Assembly (NCBI GenBank): GCA_045642545.1
Contig: JAZUJB010000034.1
Location: 1-5,002, forward strand
Source: F23-B02 sp045642545
GTDB taxonomy: Bacteria; Bacillota; Clostridia; Oscillospirales; Oscillospiraceae
Direction: 5' to 3'
DNA: 5,002 nucleotides
Shown in pieces: positions 1 through 5,002 of this stretch. How positions within the stretch are numbered: position 1 is the stretch's first letter; the number at the start of each line of letters is the position of its first letter. The notes below the pieces were generated by a model. The model did no database searches. It was not told where the DNA came from and saw nothing but the letters and a program-made list of their open reading frames with translations. The position numbers and the translations under genes are program-made.

Positions 1-119
1 GCGCACACCTTTACCGTATGCTCCCCTACCTCATCACGCTGCTCGTTCTTGCGTTCACCTCCAAGAATTCAAGAGCGCCCAAGGCCGAGGGTATACCATA
101 CGACAAGGGTGTAAGATAA
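1..119 (+). CDS. ABC transporter permease, BmpD/NupQ type (C-terminal end only)
   Basis: Only the last 38 complete codons are in the window; the reading frame starts at base 3 and ends at a TAA at 117-119. The translation starts AHLYRMLPYLITLLVLAFTS, which is the last membrane helix, and continues with a polar basic tail containing SKNSRAPKAEG and PYDKG. A final helix followed by 'TSKNSRAPKA...PYDKG' is familiar from the second permease subunit of BmpA-NupOPQ/YufNOPQ-like ABC importers, which take up nucleosides or simple sugars across the cytoplasmic membrane. In such systems this permease is usually the last gene of a lipoprotein-ATPase-permease-permease operon. That fits the terminator starting a few bases after the stop. 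The substrate cannot be told from this fragment. The family call rests on recall of the tail motif and is fairly confident. Confidence 0.8.
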   Translation, partial: AHLYRMLPYLITLLVLAFTSKNSRAPKAEGIPYDKGVR

Positions 120-126
120 ACCAAAC

Positions 127-164
127 AAAAAAAGACTTCCGAGTAAAACTCGGAAGTCTTTTTT
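127..164. terminator. Bidirectional intrinsic terminator between convergent operons
   Basis: A perfect 10-bp stem (GACTTCCGAG at 134-143 with CTCGGAAGTC at 149-158) encloses the 5-nt loop TAAAA. Seven A's (127-133) lie on the left and six T's (159-164) on the right. Read on the plus strand, the hairpin is followed by a U-tract and ends the permease operon. Read on the minus strand, the A-run becomes a U-tract and ends the recJ-to-membrane-protein operon. The plus-strand gene stops 7 nt before the A-run. The minus-strand gene's TAA (163-165) overlaps the last two T's, and the stem starts 4 nt after that stop codon. Confidence 0.93.
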
Positions 165-612
165 ATATCATTGCGCCGACTGAAATAAATCCGTAGGTTA
201 CCGCAAGCACAACAAGTCCTGCGGCGACAACGCCCATTGCGATTGCGGGCAGCGCTCTTTTAAGGCGCATATCGAGCAGCGAGGCAACCAGTGCACCCGT
301 CCACGCCCCCGTTCCGGGCAGCGGAATTGCCACCAGAATAAACAAGCCCCAAAATCTATGGCGCTGCACCTTTTCGGCACCCTTTGTGCCCTTTTCCTCA
401 AGCCAAGCGGTAAAGCGAGTCAGTATTTTTTTCTTTTTAAGCCAATCAATTATTATTCTTGTCAGCAGAATTAAAAACGGCACCGGCAGCATATTGCCGA
501 CAAAGCCCACTGCAAACGCAAGCCACGCGCTAAGCCCCTCGGAAATACCGACGGGTATTGCAGCGCGAATTTCAAGCACGGGAAGCATCGCCGTTATAAG
601 TGTTTTGAACAT
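163..612 (-). CDS. Small multidrug export family membrane protein (COG2426 / Sm_multidrug_ex)
   Basis: A 149-residue, very hydrophobic protein that looks complete for this family. Near the N terminus is PVLEIRAAIPVG (11-22), and in the middle VAIPLPGTGAWTG (94-106). These two Pro/Gly-rich segments, one with Glu-Ile-Arg, are the family hallmarks and resemble the re-entrant loops of the DedA/VTT superfamily. Membrane helices are likely at about 28-55 and 122-146, and a hydrophobic stretch runs over 87-111. A basic, charged segment at 57-86 (KKKK, then EEKGTKGAEK) is probably a cytosolic loop. The start ATG at 612-610 has a GGAG site at 620-623 with 7-nt spacing. It is the last gene of the minus-strand run, 51 nt after the hydrolase, and its stop codon abuts the terminator. 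The family name is historical; transport of drugs is not shown by the sequence, and a lipid or ion transport role is equally possible. Confidence 0.85.
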   Translation of the reverse strand: MFKTLITAMLPVLEIRAAIPVGISEGLSAWLAFAVGFVGNMLPVPFLILLTRIIIDWLKKKKILTRFTAWLEEKGTKGAEKVQRHRFWGLFILVAIPLPGTGAWTGALVASLLDMRLKRALPAIAMGVVAAGLVVLAVTYGFISVGAMI

Positions 613-634
613 ATATTGTCTCCGTTAAGCAAGC

Positions 635-652
635 GCCGTACAAGTGTACGGC
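635..652. other. Intercistronic hairpin upstream of the membrane-protein gene
   Basis: A perfect inverted repeat, GCCGTAC (635-641) and GTACGGC (646-652), with the 4-nt loop AAGT. It fills the middle of the only real spacer inside the minus-strand operon (613-663), 11 nt after the hydrolase stop and 11 nt before the GGAG site of the next gene on the transcript. There is no T-run on either side, so it is not a standard intrinsic terminator. It could partly separate expression of the last gene, protect or process the mRNA, or be neutral. The structure is visible; the role is inference. Confidence 0.6.
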
Positions 653-663
653 ATCTGCTCAAA

Positions 664-1278
664 TCAAAATTTTGCCATTGCCTCGCGGCAGTAGTGATTA
701 AAGCGGCGCTCGCGCTCTAATGTTGAGCTGTCCATATGGCCGGGATAAACCTCATAGTCGCCGGGAAGCTGGCAGATTCGCTTTAACGACTGCATTTCGG
801 TTCTCATGCTGCCGTTGGGGAAATCGGTTCTGCCGCAGCTGCCGCGGAAGAGCGTATCGCCGGTAAACAGTGCCTGACCGCAGATAATGCAGACTCCGCC
901 GGGGGTGTGGCCCGGGGTTGCGATAATGCTGAATTCAAGGCCCGCTGCCTTAATAACATCGCCGTCGTCATAGAACTTGACGCCCTCGGGTGCCTTGAAC
1001 TTCATCCCGCTCATGCCGGGCTCGTAGCCCTCATCGCGCTCATTCATATAAAGCTCGCAGCCGGTCTGCTCCATAATCTCTTCAACAGCACCGACATGGT
1101 CATAATGGCCGTGGGTGAGCATAATAGCCTTGCAGCTGAGCTTGCTTGTTTCAATATAATCAAGTATGGTGTTGCTCTCGTCGCCGGGGTCAACAACAAC
1201 ACATTCGAGATTTTCCTCGTTGATAACAACATAGCAATTGGTTTCAAGCTGTCCTACAGGCAGTGTTTTAATGTTCAT
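664..1278 (-). CDS. MBL-fold metallo-hydrolase, YcbL / glyoxalase II-like
   Basis: A 204-residue single-domain metallo-beta-lactamase-fold enzyme. The dinuclear metal site appears complete: HxHxDH (His56, His58, Asp60, His61), His124 in TPGHTPGG, Asp141 in FTGDT and His181 in YPGH. The segment GSCGRTDFPNGS (146-157) is typical of the YcbL/GloB group. It lacks the extra C-terminal helical domain with which classical glyoxalase II (about 250 residues) binds glutathione, so it is better called YcbL-like; the true substrate, probably a thioester, is unknown. The protein is probably cytosolic, with no signal peptide. The ATG at 1278-1276 is preferred over an in-frame TTG at 1284-1282. The site AAAGGA (1288-1293) is 9 nt from the ATG but only 3 nt from the TTG, and the TTG start would overlap the dtd stop. 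It follows dtd by 2 nt, as in many clostridial genomes, and is very likely translationally coupled to it. Confidence 0.92.
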   Translation of the reverse strand: MNIKTLPVGQLETNCYVVINEENLECVVVDPGDESNTILDYIETSKLSCKAIMLTHGHYDHVGAVEEIMEQTGCELYMNERDEGYEPGMSGMKFKAPEGVKFYDDGDVIKAAGLEFSIIATPGHTPGGVCIICGQALFTGDTLFRGSCGRTDFPNGSMRTEMQSLKRICQLPGDYEVYPGHMDSSTLERERRFNHYCREAMAKF

Positions 1279-1280
1279 AA

Positions 1281-1724
1281 TCAAAGTTCCTTTGTATCAA
1301 GAATAATGGTAACCGGTCCGTCATTTACCGACTCGACCTTCATATCTGCGCCAAACTCACCGGTGCCTACAAAAAATCCGCGGCTTTCGCATTCCTTTAT
1401 CACCAGCTCGTAAAGCGGTATTGCCTTATCGGGCCGCGCGGCCTTTGAAAAGCCGGGGCGGCGCGATTTACAGTCAGCAAACAGAGTAAACTGGCTGATT
1501 ATAAGAAGCTGCGCGTTTGCGTCGGCAGGTCCGACATTCATCTTGCCGGCATCGTCCTCAAAAATTCTGAGTCCGCAGATTTTATCGGCAATCTTTTTTG
1601 CCTCCGCCTCTCCGTCATCCTCGTGGACTCCGAGCAGGACGAGAAAGCCCTTGCCGATGCTGCTTTTTACCTCACCGTCAATCGCAACGGACGCTGATGT
1701 AACTCTTGTCAGAACAGCTCTCAT
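1281..1724 (-). CDS. dtd: D-aminoacyl-tRNA deacylase (Dtd)
   Basis: At 147 residues the protein has the usual full length of bacterial Dtd. It hydrolyses the ester bond of D-aminoacyl-tRNA (D-Tyr-tRNA and others, and also Gly-tRNA-Ala) in the cytosol, recycling the tRNA and keeping D-amino acids out of proteins. The two signature active-site motifs are present: SQFTLFAD (77-84) and NDGPVT (134-139). The Gly-Pro of the second forms the cross-subunit Gly-cisPro chiral filter of the homodimer. The family start RAVLTRVTSASVAIDG, the loop KSRRPGF (86-92) and GEFGADM (122-128) also match. The start ATG overlaps the rel stop as ATGA (1721-1724). It has a strong GGAGG site (1731-1735) with 6-nt spacing, inside the rel coding sequence. 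Pairing with rel is a long-standing Firmicutes arrangement. No missing residue was seen. Confidence 0.97.
   Translation of the reverse strand: MRAVLTRVTSASVAIDGEVKSSIGKGFLVLLGVHEDDGEAEAKKIADKICGLRIFEDDAGKMNVGPADANAQLLIISQFTLFADCKSRRPGFSKAARPDKAIPLYELVIKECESRGFFVGTGEFGADMKVESVNDGPVTIILDTKEL
1288..1293 (-). promoter_or_regulatory. Ribosome binding site that decides the hydrolase start
   Basis: AAAGGA on the minus strand lies inside the last codons of dtd. Its GGA is 9 nt from the ATG at 1278 and only 3 nt from the in-frame TTG at 1284, so it supports the ATG as the start of the metallo-hydrolase. Confidence 0.7.
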
Positions 1725-3970
1725 CTTTTTCCTCCGTTTCGGTTGACCTCAACGACTCCGCTTATTCCGAGAAGTCTGTTGATAACCGTTCTCAGCTCGT
1801 CAAGATTTTTCGTTTCGAGCGTGATATTTACAATGCTCTTATCTCCGGTATCGCGCGCATTGATGGTGCGCACCTTTGAATTGAGCGCGTTCATTACAGT
1901 AGCAATATCCATTACAAGGCCGCTACGCTCACGGGATACGACGGTGATTGCGGTTGTATACATCTCGTGTATCTCATCTGCCCAGCTGACATCAATCCAG
2001 CGGCCGATATCCTCGGGCTTATCGGTGCGGCGCGCTGCGTTTTCGCAGTCGCTTCTGTGGATTGAAACGCCCTGACCGCGGGTGATATATCCGATGATGT
2101 CATCGCCCGGCACGGGTGTGCAGCAGCGCGAGAATTTAATAAGGCAATTGTCAAGTCCCTCAACGAGAATGCCGTGTACGGGCTTGATGTTTCGCTGCGC
2201 CTGCACCTGCCTGCGCTCCGCCGCCTCTGTAACCTTATCAAGCACGGTGCGCTTTTCGTTTGCGTGCTGCTGTCTCAACAGCTCGTCCTTCATGCGATTG
2301 ACCGCGCGGGTTGCTGCCATTCCGCCGTAGCCGATGGCGGCGTACATCTCGTCGAGCGAGGAGTAAGAAACCTTCTTCAGCAGCTGCGGCAGAATATCCT
2401 CGTCCGAGATAACCTCCATACGCAAGCCCTTGGACTTGAGCTCAGCCTCAAACATTTCGCGGCCGCGGATGATATTTTCCTCGCGGCGCTCTTTTTTGAA
2501 CCACTGTTTGATTTTTGTGCGCGCCGAGCCGCTCTTTGCGATATTGAGCCAGTCACGGCTCGGTCCGGGAGCATTCTTTGCCGTGCGGACCTCGACAATA
2601 TCGCCGTTCTGGAGCACATGGTCAAAGGTTACTATGCGGCCGTTTACCGCCGCACCGACCATGCTGTTGCCGATTGCCGAGTGGATGCTGTATGCAAAAT
2701 CAATGGGGGTTGCGCCTGCCGGCAGGTTAATTACATCGCCCTTAGGTGAGAAAACGAATACCTCGTCGGCAAACATATCTATTTTCAGGTTGTGGAAAAA
2801 GTCCGTTGCATCGGATTCCTGCTGGCTTTCAAGCAGCCTGCGCACCCATGCAAACTTTTCCTCATCGCCGGATTTAATTCCGGTATCACCTATTTTATAC
2901 TTCCAATGCGCCGCAATGCCGTACTCTGCGGTGCGGTGCATATCCCATGTTCTTATCTGAACCTCAAAGGGTATGCCCTCGGAGCCGATTACCGTTGTAT
3001 GCACACTCTGATACATATTGGGCTTCGGGGTTGAGATATAGTCCTTGAAGCGTCCCGGCACGGGCTTGAACATATCGTGGATAATGCCGAGAACATTATA
3101 GCAGTCGGGAATTGTATCAACTATTACGCGGAATGCGCAGAGGTCGAAAATGCCGTTTATGTCCAGCTTCTGAGCATACATTTTGCGGTAGATGCTGTAT
3201 ATATGCTTTATACGGCTGTAAACCGTGACCTGCATTCCCTCTTCCTCGAGGCGCTTTTTCATTTTGTCCCCGACGGTGGTCATAAAGCTTTCAAGGGTGT
3301 CCATACGGGACTCGAGAGTCTCCATTATTTCCTTGTAGCCTGTGGGGTCAAGGTACATAAGCGCAAGGTCCTCAAGCTCCCATTTTGCGCGCTGCATACC
3401 GAGTCGGTGAGCAATGGGGGCATAAATCTCCATCGTTTCAAGAGATTTGATTCGCTGCTTTTCCTCCGTCTGATATGCCATTGTGCGCATATTGTGCAGG
3501 CGGTCGGCAATTTTAATCAGGATTACGCGGATATCCTTTGCCATTGCCATCAGCATCTTGCGCAGATTTTCCATCTGCTCGTCTTCCTTGCTGGTATACT
3601 GCACACGGGTCAGCTTGGTTACGCCCTCAACGATATTCGCAACGGGCTCTCCGAACTGACGGGCAATGTCGTGGTGCGTAAGCTCGGTATCCTCGATTAC
3701 ATCGTGCAGAAGCGCGGCAACAATCGAGTCCTCGTCAAGTCCCATATCGACCGATATGTCAGCCGCTGCAACACAGTGAGTGACATAGGGCGAGCCGTCC
3801 TTGCGGAGCTGTCCCGAGTGGGCAAGGCGCGCCATACTGTACGCTGCACGAATCCTGCCCATATCCATATCAAGTCCTGCCGAGGCTATCTTCTCGGAAA
3901 GCGCCTCGAACATGACATCAGGGTCAAGCGGTACATTATTCAGATTTACAGAGCTTTTGTCTGCATCCAT
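1721..3970 (-). CDS. relA: Bifunctional (p)ppGpp synthetase/hydrolase (long RSH, Rel)
   Basis: A complete 749-residue long RelA/SpoT homologue, the cytosolic, ribosome-associated regulator of the stringent response. It makes (p)ppGpp from ATP and GTP/GDP and degrades it. The hydrolase HD domain (about 40-195) keeps its metal and catalytic residues: His51, His89-Asp90 in LLHDVIEDT, and Asp156 in KIADRLHNMRT. The synthetase domain (about 245-360) has FDLCAFR (275-281, Asp276), RFKDYI (307-312), PKPNMYQSVHT (315-325) and EVQIRT (336-341). RFKD is the RXKD form of bifunctional enzymes, not the EXDD of synthetase-only RelA. Then come TGS (about 400-464), a helical region, the conserved-cysteine zinc-finger domain (about 603-645, with Cys609, Cys616, Cys617, His638, Cys642) and a C-terminal ACT domain (about 672-745). 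Both activities should be intact. The start ATG is 1 nt after the recJ stop (TGAAATG). Only a weak GCGAG-like site precedes it, so coupling to recJ is likely. Cys66 (THCVAAA) stands where proline is usual. Confidence 0.98.
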   Translation of the reverse strand: MDADKSSVNLNNVPLDPDVMFEALSEKIASAGLDMDMGRIRAAYSMARLAHSGQLRKDGSPYVTHCVAAADISVDMGLDEDSIVAALLHDVIEDTELTHHDIARQFGEPVANIVEGVTKLTRVQYTSKEDEQMENLRKMLMAMAKDIRVILIKIADRLHNMRTMAYQTEEKQRIKSLETMEIYAPIAHRLGMQRAKWELEDLALMYLDPTGYKEIMETLESRMDTLESFMTTVGDKMKKRLEEEGMQVTVYSRIKHIYSIYRKMYAQKLDINGIFDLCAFRVIVDTIPDCYNVLGIIHDMFKPVPGRFKDYISTPKPNMYQSVHTTVIGSEGIPFEVQIRTWDMHRTAEYGIAAHWKYKIGDTGIKSGDEEKFAWVRRLLESQQESDATDFFHNLKIDMFADEVFVFSPKGDVINLPAGATPIDFAYSIHSAIGNSMVGAAVNGRIVTFDHVLQNGDIVEVRTAKNAPGPSRDWLNIAKSGSARTKIKQWFKKERREENIIRGREMFEAELKSKGLRMEVISDEDILPQLLKKVSYSSLDEMYAAIGYGGMAATRAVNRMKDELLRQQHANEKRTVLDKVTEAAERRQVQAQRNIKPVHGILVEGLDNCLIKFSRCCTPVPGDDIIGYITRGQGVSIHRSDCENAARRTDKPEDIGRWIDVSWADEIHEMYTTAITVVSRERSGLVMDIATVMNALNSKVRTINARDTGDKSIVNITLETKNLDELRTVINRLLGISGVVEVNRNGGKR
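1731..1735 (-). promoter_or_regulatory. Strong Shine-Dalgarno for dtd within the rel 3' end
   Basis: GGAGG on the minus strand, followed by AAAAAG and the dtd ATG. The same bases are the GGA GGA codons for the Gly-Gly of the Rel C-terminal NGGKR. The Rel tail therefore doubles as the dtd translation start region. Confidence 0.85.
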
Positions 3971-3971
3971 T

Positions 3972-5002
3972 TCAAAGTCTCGCTTTCAGGCGTTTGATTA
4001 TCGTGGAATCCTCAAGATTTACCTTGGCCGAACCCGATACGATTTTCGCACCGAATACAGAATCGGAGTTCGTTTTGCTCAGCAGTCCGAGCTCGCACAG
4101 TGCAAGCAGGCATATGCAGAAGCGCTCGGGCTCAAGTCCCTTGGGGCACTGACGGATTACTCCGTCAAGGTCTGCCGCAACCGCGCCTCCTGCGGCCTGA
4201 AGCTTTCTCCATGCGCGCACGAATGCGTTTCTGTCGGGACAGTACACCGCTGCCTCCTGCACGGGAAGCTGCTCATCGCCTGCGAGCAGTCTGCTGCATA
4301 TGGGCTTCGGGTCGTGTCGCCTTACGGCAACAATCTGCAGCTGAACGGAGCTGCGGAAGCGGAATTCATTTATCTGCGGGGTAAACGCAACATCGATGCG
4401 GTCACCTACGCTAAGGCCAAGCTCGCTTTCGGTGTGTGAGAAGAACACACACGCAAAGCCTGCGCCTCTGTAATTGATGGAAAAGCGAAGATGTCTGCCG
4501 CCGCCTATCGGAGTTATCTTATCGAGCTTTGCGCCGCTTATGCACAGCACGGGCTTGGGATTGCCGCTGCCGAAGGGCTCAAGCGTATTGAGCGACTCCA
4601 CGCCCTCCATATCAAGCATTTCGGGCTTGAGTATCTCAAGGTCGCAGTCCAGTGCGGGCAGCTCCTCGGGCTTATTTGCGCGGTAGTATTCGCTGAAGGC
4701 CTCACAGAAATCGGACAGCTTCTCTCTGCGGATATTAAGTCCCGCGGCAAGAGCGTGTCCGCCGAAGCCGTCAAGATGCTCCGAGCATGCCGACAACGCG
4801 TCAAACAGGTTAAATCCGCCGTAGCTGCGGCAGGAGCCTTTTCCCTTTTCGCCGTCAAGGCAAATCATAACCGTGGGGAGCGAATACTGCTCCGCAAGCT
4901 TGGAGGCAGCGATGCCGATAACGCCCTGATGCCATTTATCGCTGGAAAGCACAATAGGCTCATCGGTATGGCGTTCAGCCATCATCTTCCCTGCTTCCTG
5001 CC
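3972..5002 (-). CDS. recJ: Single-stranded-DNA-specific exonuclease RecJ (C-terminal part)
   Basis: The frame is open from the right edge of the window, about 343 residues, ending with TGA at 3974-3972. The ATG at 4985 is internal: the frame continues upstream as QEAGK and off the window, so the catalytic DHH domain is not seen. Counting from that ATG, DHHA1 covers about 8-100, with SSDKWHQGVIGIAASKLAE, the glycine-rich GKGSCRS and the hallmark GFGGHALAAG (73-82). A RecJ OB-fold domain follows at about 112-222, with the linker FGSGNPKP (138-145) and GRHLRFSI. A further C-terminal region (about 235-337) ends in KVNLEDSTIIKRLKARL and matches the extension seen in Firmicutes RecJ but absent from the shorter E. 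coli enzyme. RecJ degrades single-stranded DNA 5' to 3' in recombination, mismatch and base-excision repair, in the cytosol. It is upstream of rel with 1 nt between, so the two are co-transcribed. Confidence 0.95.
   Translation of the reverse strand, partial: QEAGKMMAERHTDEPIVLSSDKWHQGVIGIAASKLAEQYSLPTVMICLDGEKGKGSCRSYGGFNLFDALSACSEHLDGFGGHALAAGLNIRREKLSDFCEAFSEYYRANKPEELPALDCDLEILKPEMLDMEGVESLNTLEPFGSGNPKPVLCISGAKLDKITPIGGGRHLRFSINYRGAGFACVFFSHTESELGLSVGDRIDVAFTPQINEFRFRSSVQLQIVAVRRHDPKPICSRLLAGDEQLPVQEAAVYCPDRNAFVRAWRKLQAAGGAVAADLDGVIRQCPKGLEPERFCICLLALCELGLLSKTNSDSVFGAKIVSGSAKVNLEDSTIIKRLKARL

Noticed and set aside
613..647. A possible promoter for the membrane-protein gene (TTGTAC, 17 nt, GACAAT on the minus strand)
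   Set aside because: The -35 box matches consensus at only 3 of 6 positions, and the -10-like box lies 2 nt from the start codon, leaving no room for the ribosome site on the transcript.
1279..1284. TTG at 1284 as the start of the metallo-hydrolase, adding two residues
   Set aside because: The ribosome site AAAGGA is only 3 nt from this TTG but 9 nt from the ATG at 1278, and the family alignment begins at the MNIK segment.
907..1413. A 168-codon plus-strand frame opposite the hydrolase and dtd
   Set aside because: It spans the junction of two well-supported minus-strand genes and shows no family motif, so it is a shadow frame.
3743..3758. Perfect inverted repeat CATATCG-AC-CGATATG inside rel
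   Set aside because: It falls in the codons for the conserved HD-domain stretch DISVDM, and is explained by codon choice for that peptide; no operator context was seen.
3077..3997. A 306-codon open frame on the plus strand, antisense to rel
   Set aside because: It lies wholly opposite the strongly supported rel frame, has no recognisable domain or clear ribosome site, and its composition (Cys- and His-rich) is that of a reverse-complement shadow. Rel conservation explains the open frame.
3801..4439. A 212-codon plus-strand frame opposite the rel start and recJ end
   Set aside because: It crosses the recJ-rel junction antisense to both, with no motif or separate promoter seen.
4983..4985. 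ATG at 4985 as the start of the recJ-like gene
   Set aside because: The frame stays open to the window edge and the residues are mid-protein DHHA1 sequence; RecJ needs the DHH domain further upstream.

Overview
The window is a compact bacterial chromosomal segment of mostly housekeeping genes. Protein features and gene order point to the Firmicutes class Clostridia, plausibly an Oscillospirales/Ruminococcaceae-type gut anaerobe with intermediate GC. The basis is the recJ-rel-dtd-metallo-hydrolase order, a bifunctional Rel-type (p)ppGpp enzyme instead of a RelA/SpoT pair, and a RecJ with the C-terminal extension typical of Firmicutes. The lineage below class level is an inference.

Layout, left to right. 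Positions 1-119 (+) hold the last 38 codons of an ABC transporter permease of the BmpD/NupQ (simple sugar or nucleoside uptake) type. Positions 127-164 hold a strong hairpin with A- and T-tracts on both sides, which reads as a two-way intrinsic terminator. From there to the right edge everything is on the minus strand. In transcription order (right to left) it runs: recJ 3' part (3972-5002, start off the window), relA/rel (1721-3970), dtd (1281-1724), a YcbL-like metallo-beta-lactamase-fold hydrolase (664-1278) and a small multidrug-export-family membrane protein (163-612). The terminator lies at the end of this run.

The first four minus-strand genes are packed as tightly as possible. There is 1 nt between recJ and rel (TGAAATG), a 4-nt ATGA overlap between rel and dtd, and 2 nt between dtd and the hydrolase. 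Each gene's ribosome binding region lies inside the previous gene, so one transcript with translational coupling is very likely. The membrane-protein gene sits 51 nt further on, has its own GGAG site, and is preceded by a small hairpin without a T-tract. No promoter was recognised, so the operon promoter should lie upstream of recJ, outside the window.

The genes share a broad theme of genome and translation maintenance under stress. RecJ is a 5'-3' single-strand DNA exonuclease, Rel makes and degrades (p)ppGpp, and Dtd removes D-amino acids from mischarged tRNA. The metallo-hydrolase probably acts on a thioester or related small metabolite. The membrane protein's role is unknown. The apt gene (adenine phosphoribosyltransferase), which often sits between recJ and rel in Firmicutes, is absent here.

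No gap longer than 51 bases lacks a gene. I found no RNA gene, mobile element, CRISPR array, or sign of an undescribed system; the notable points are organisational details.
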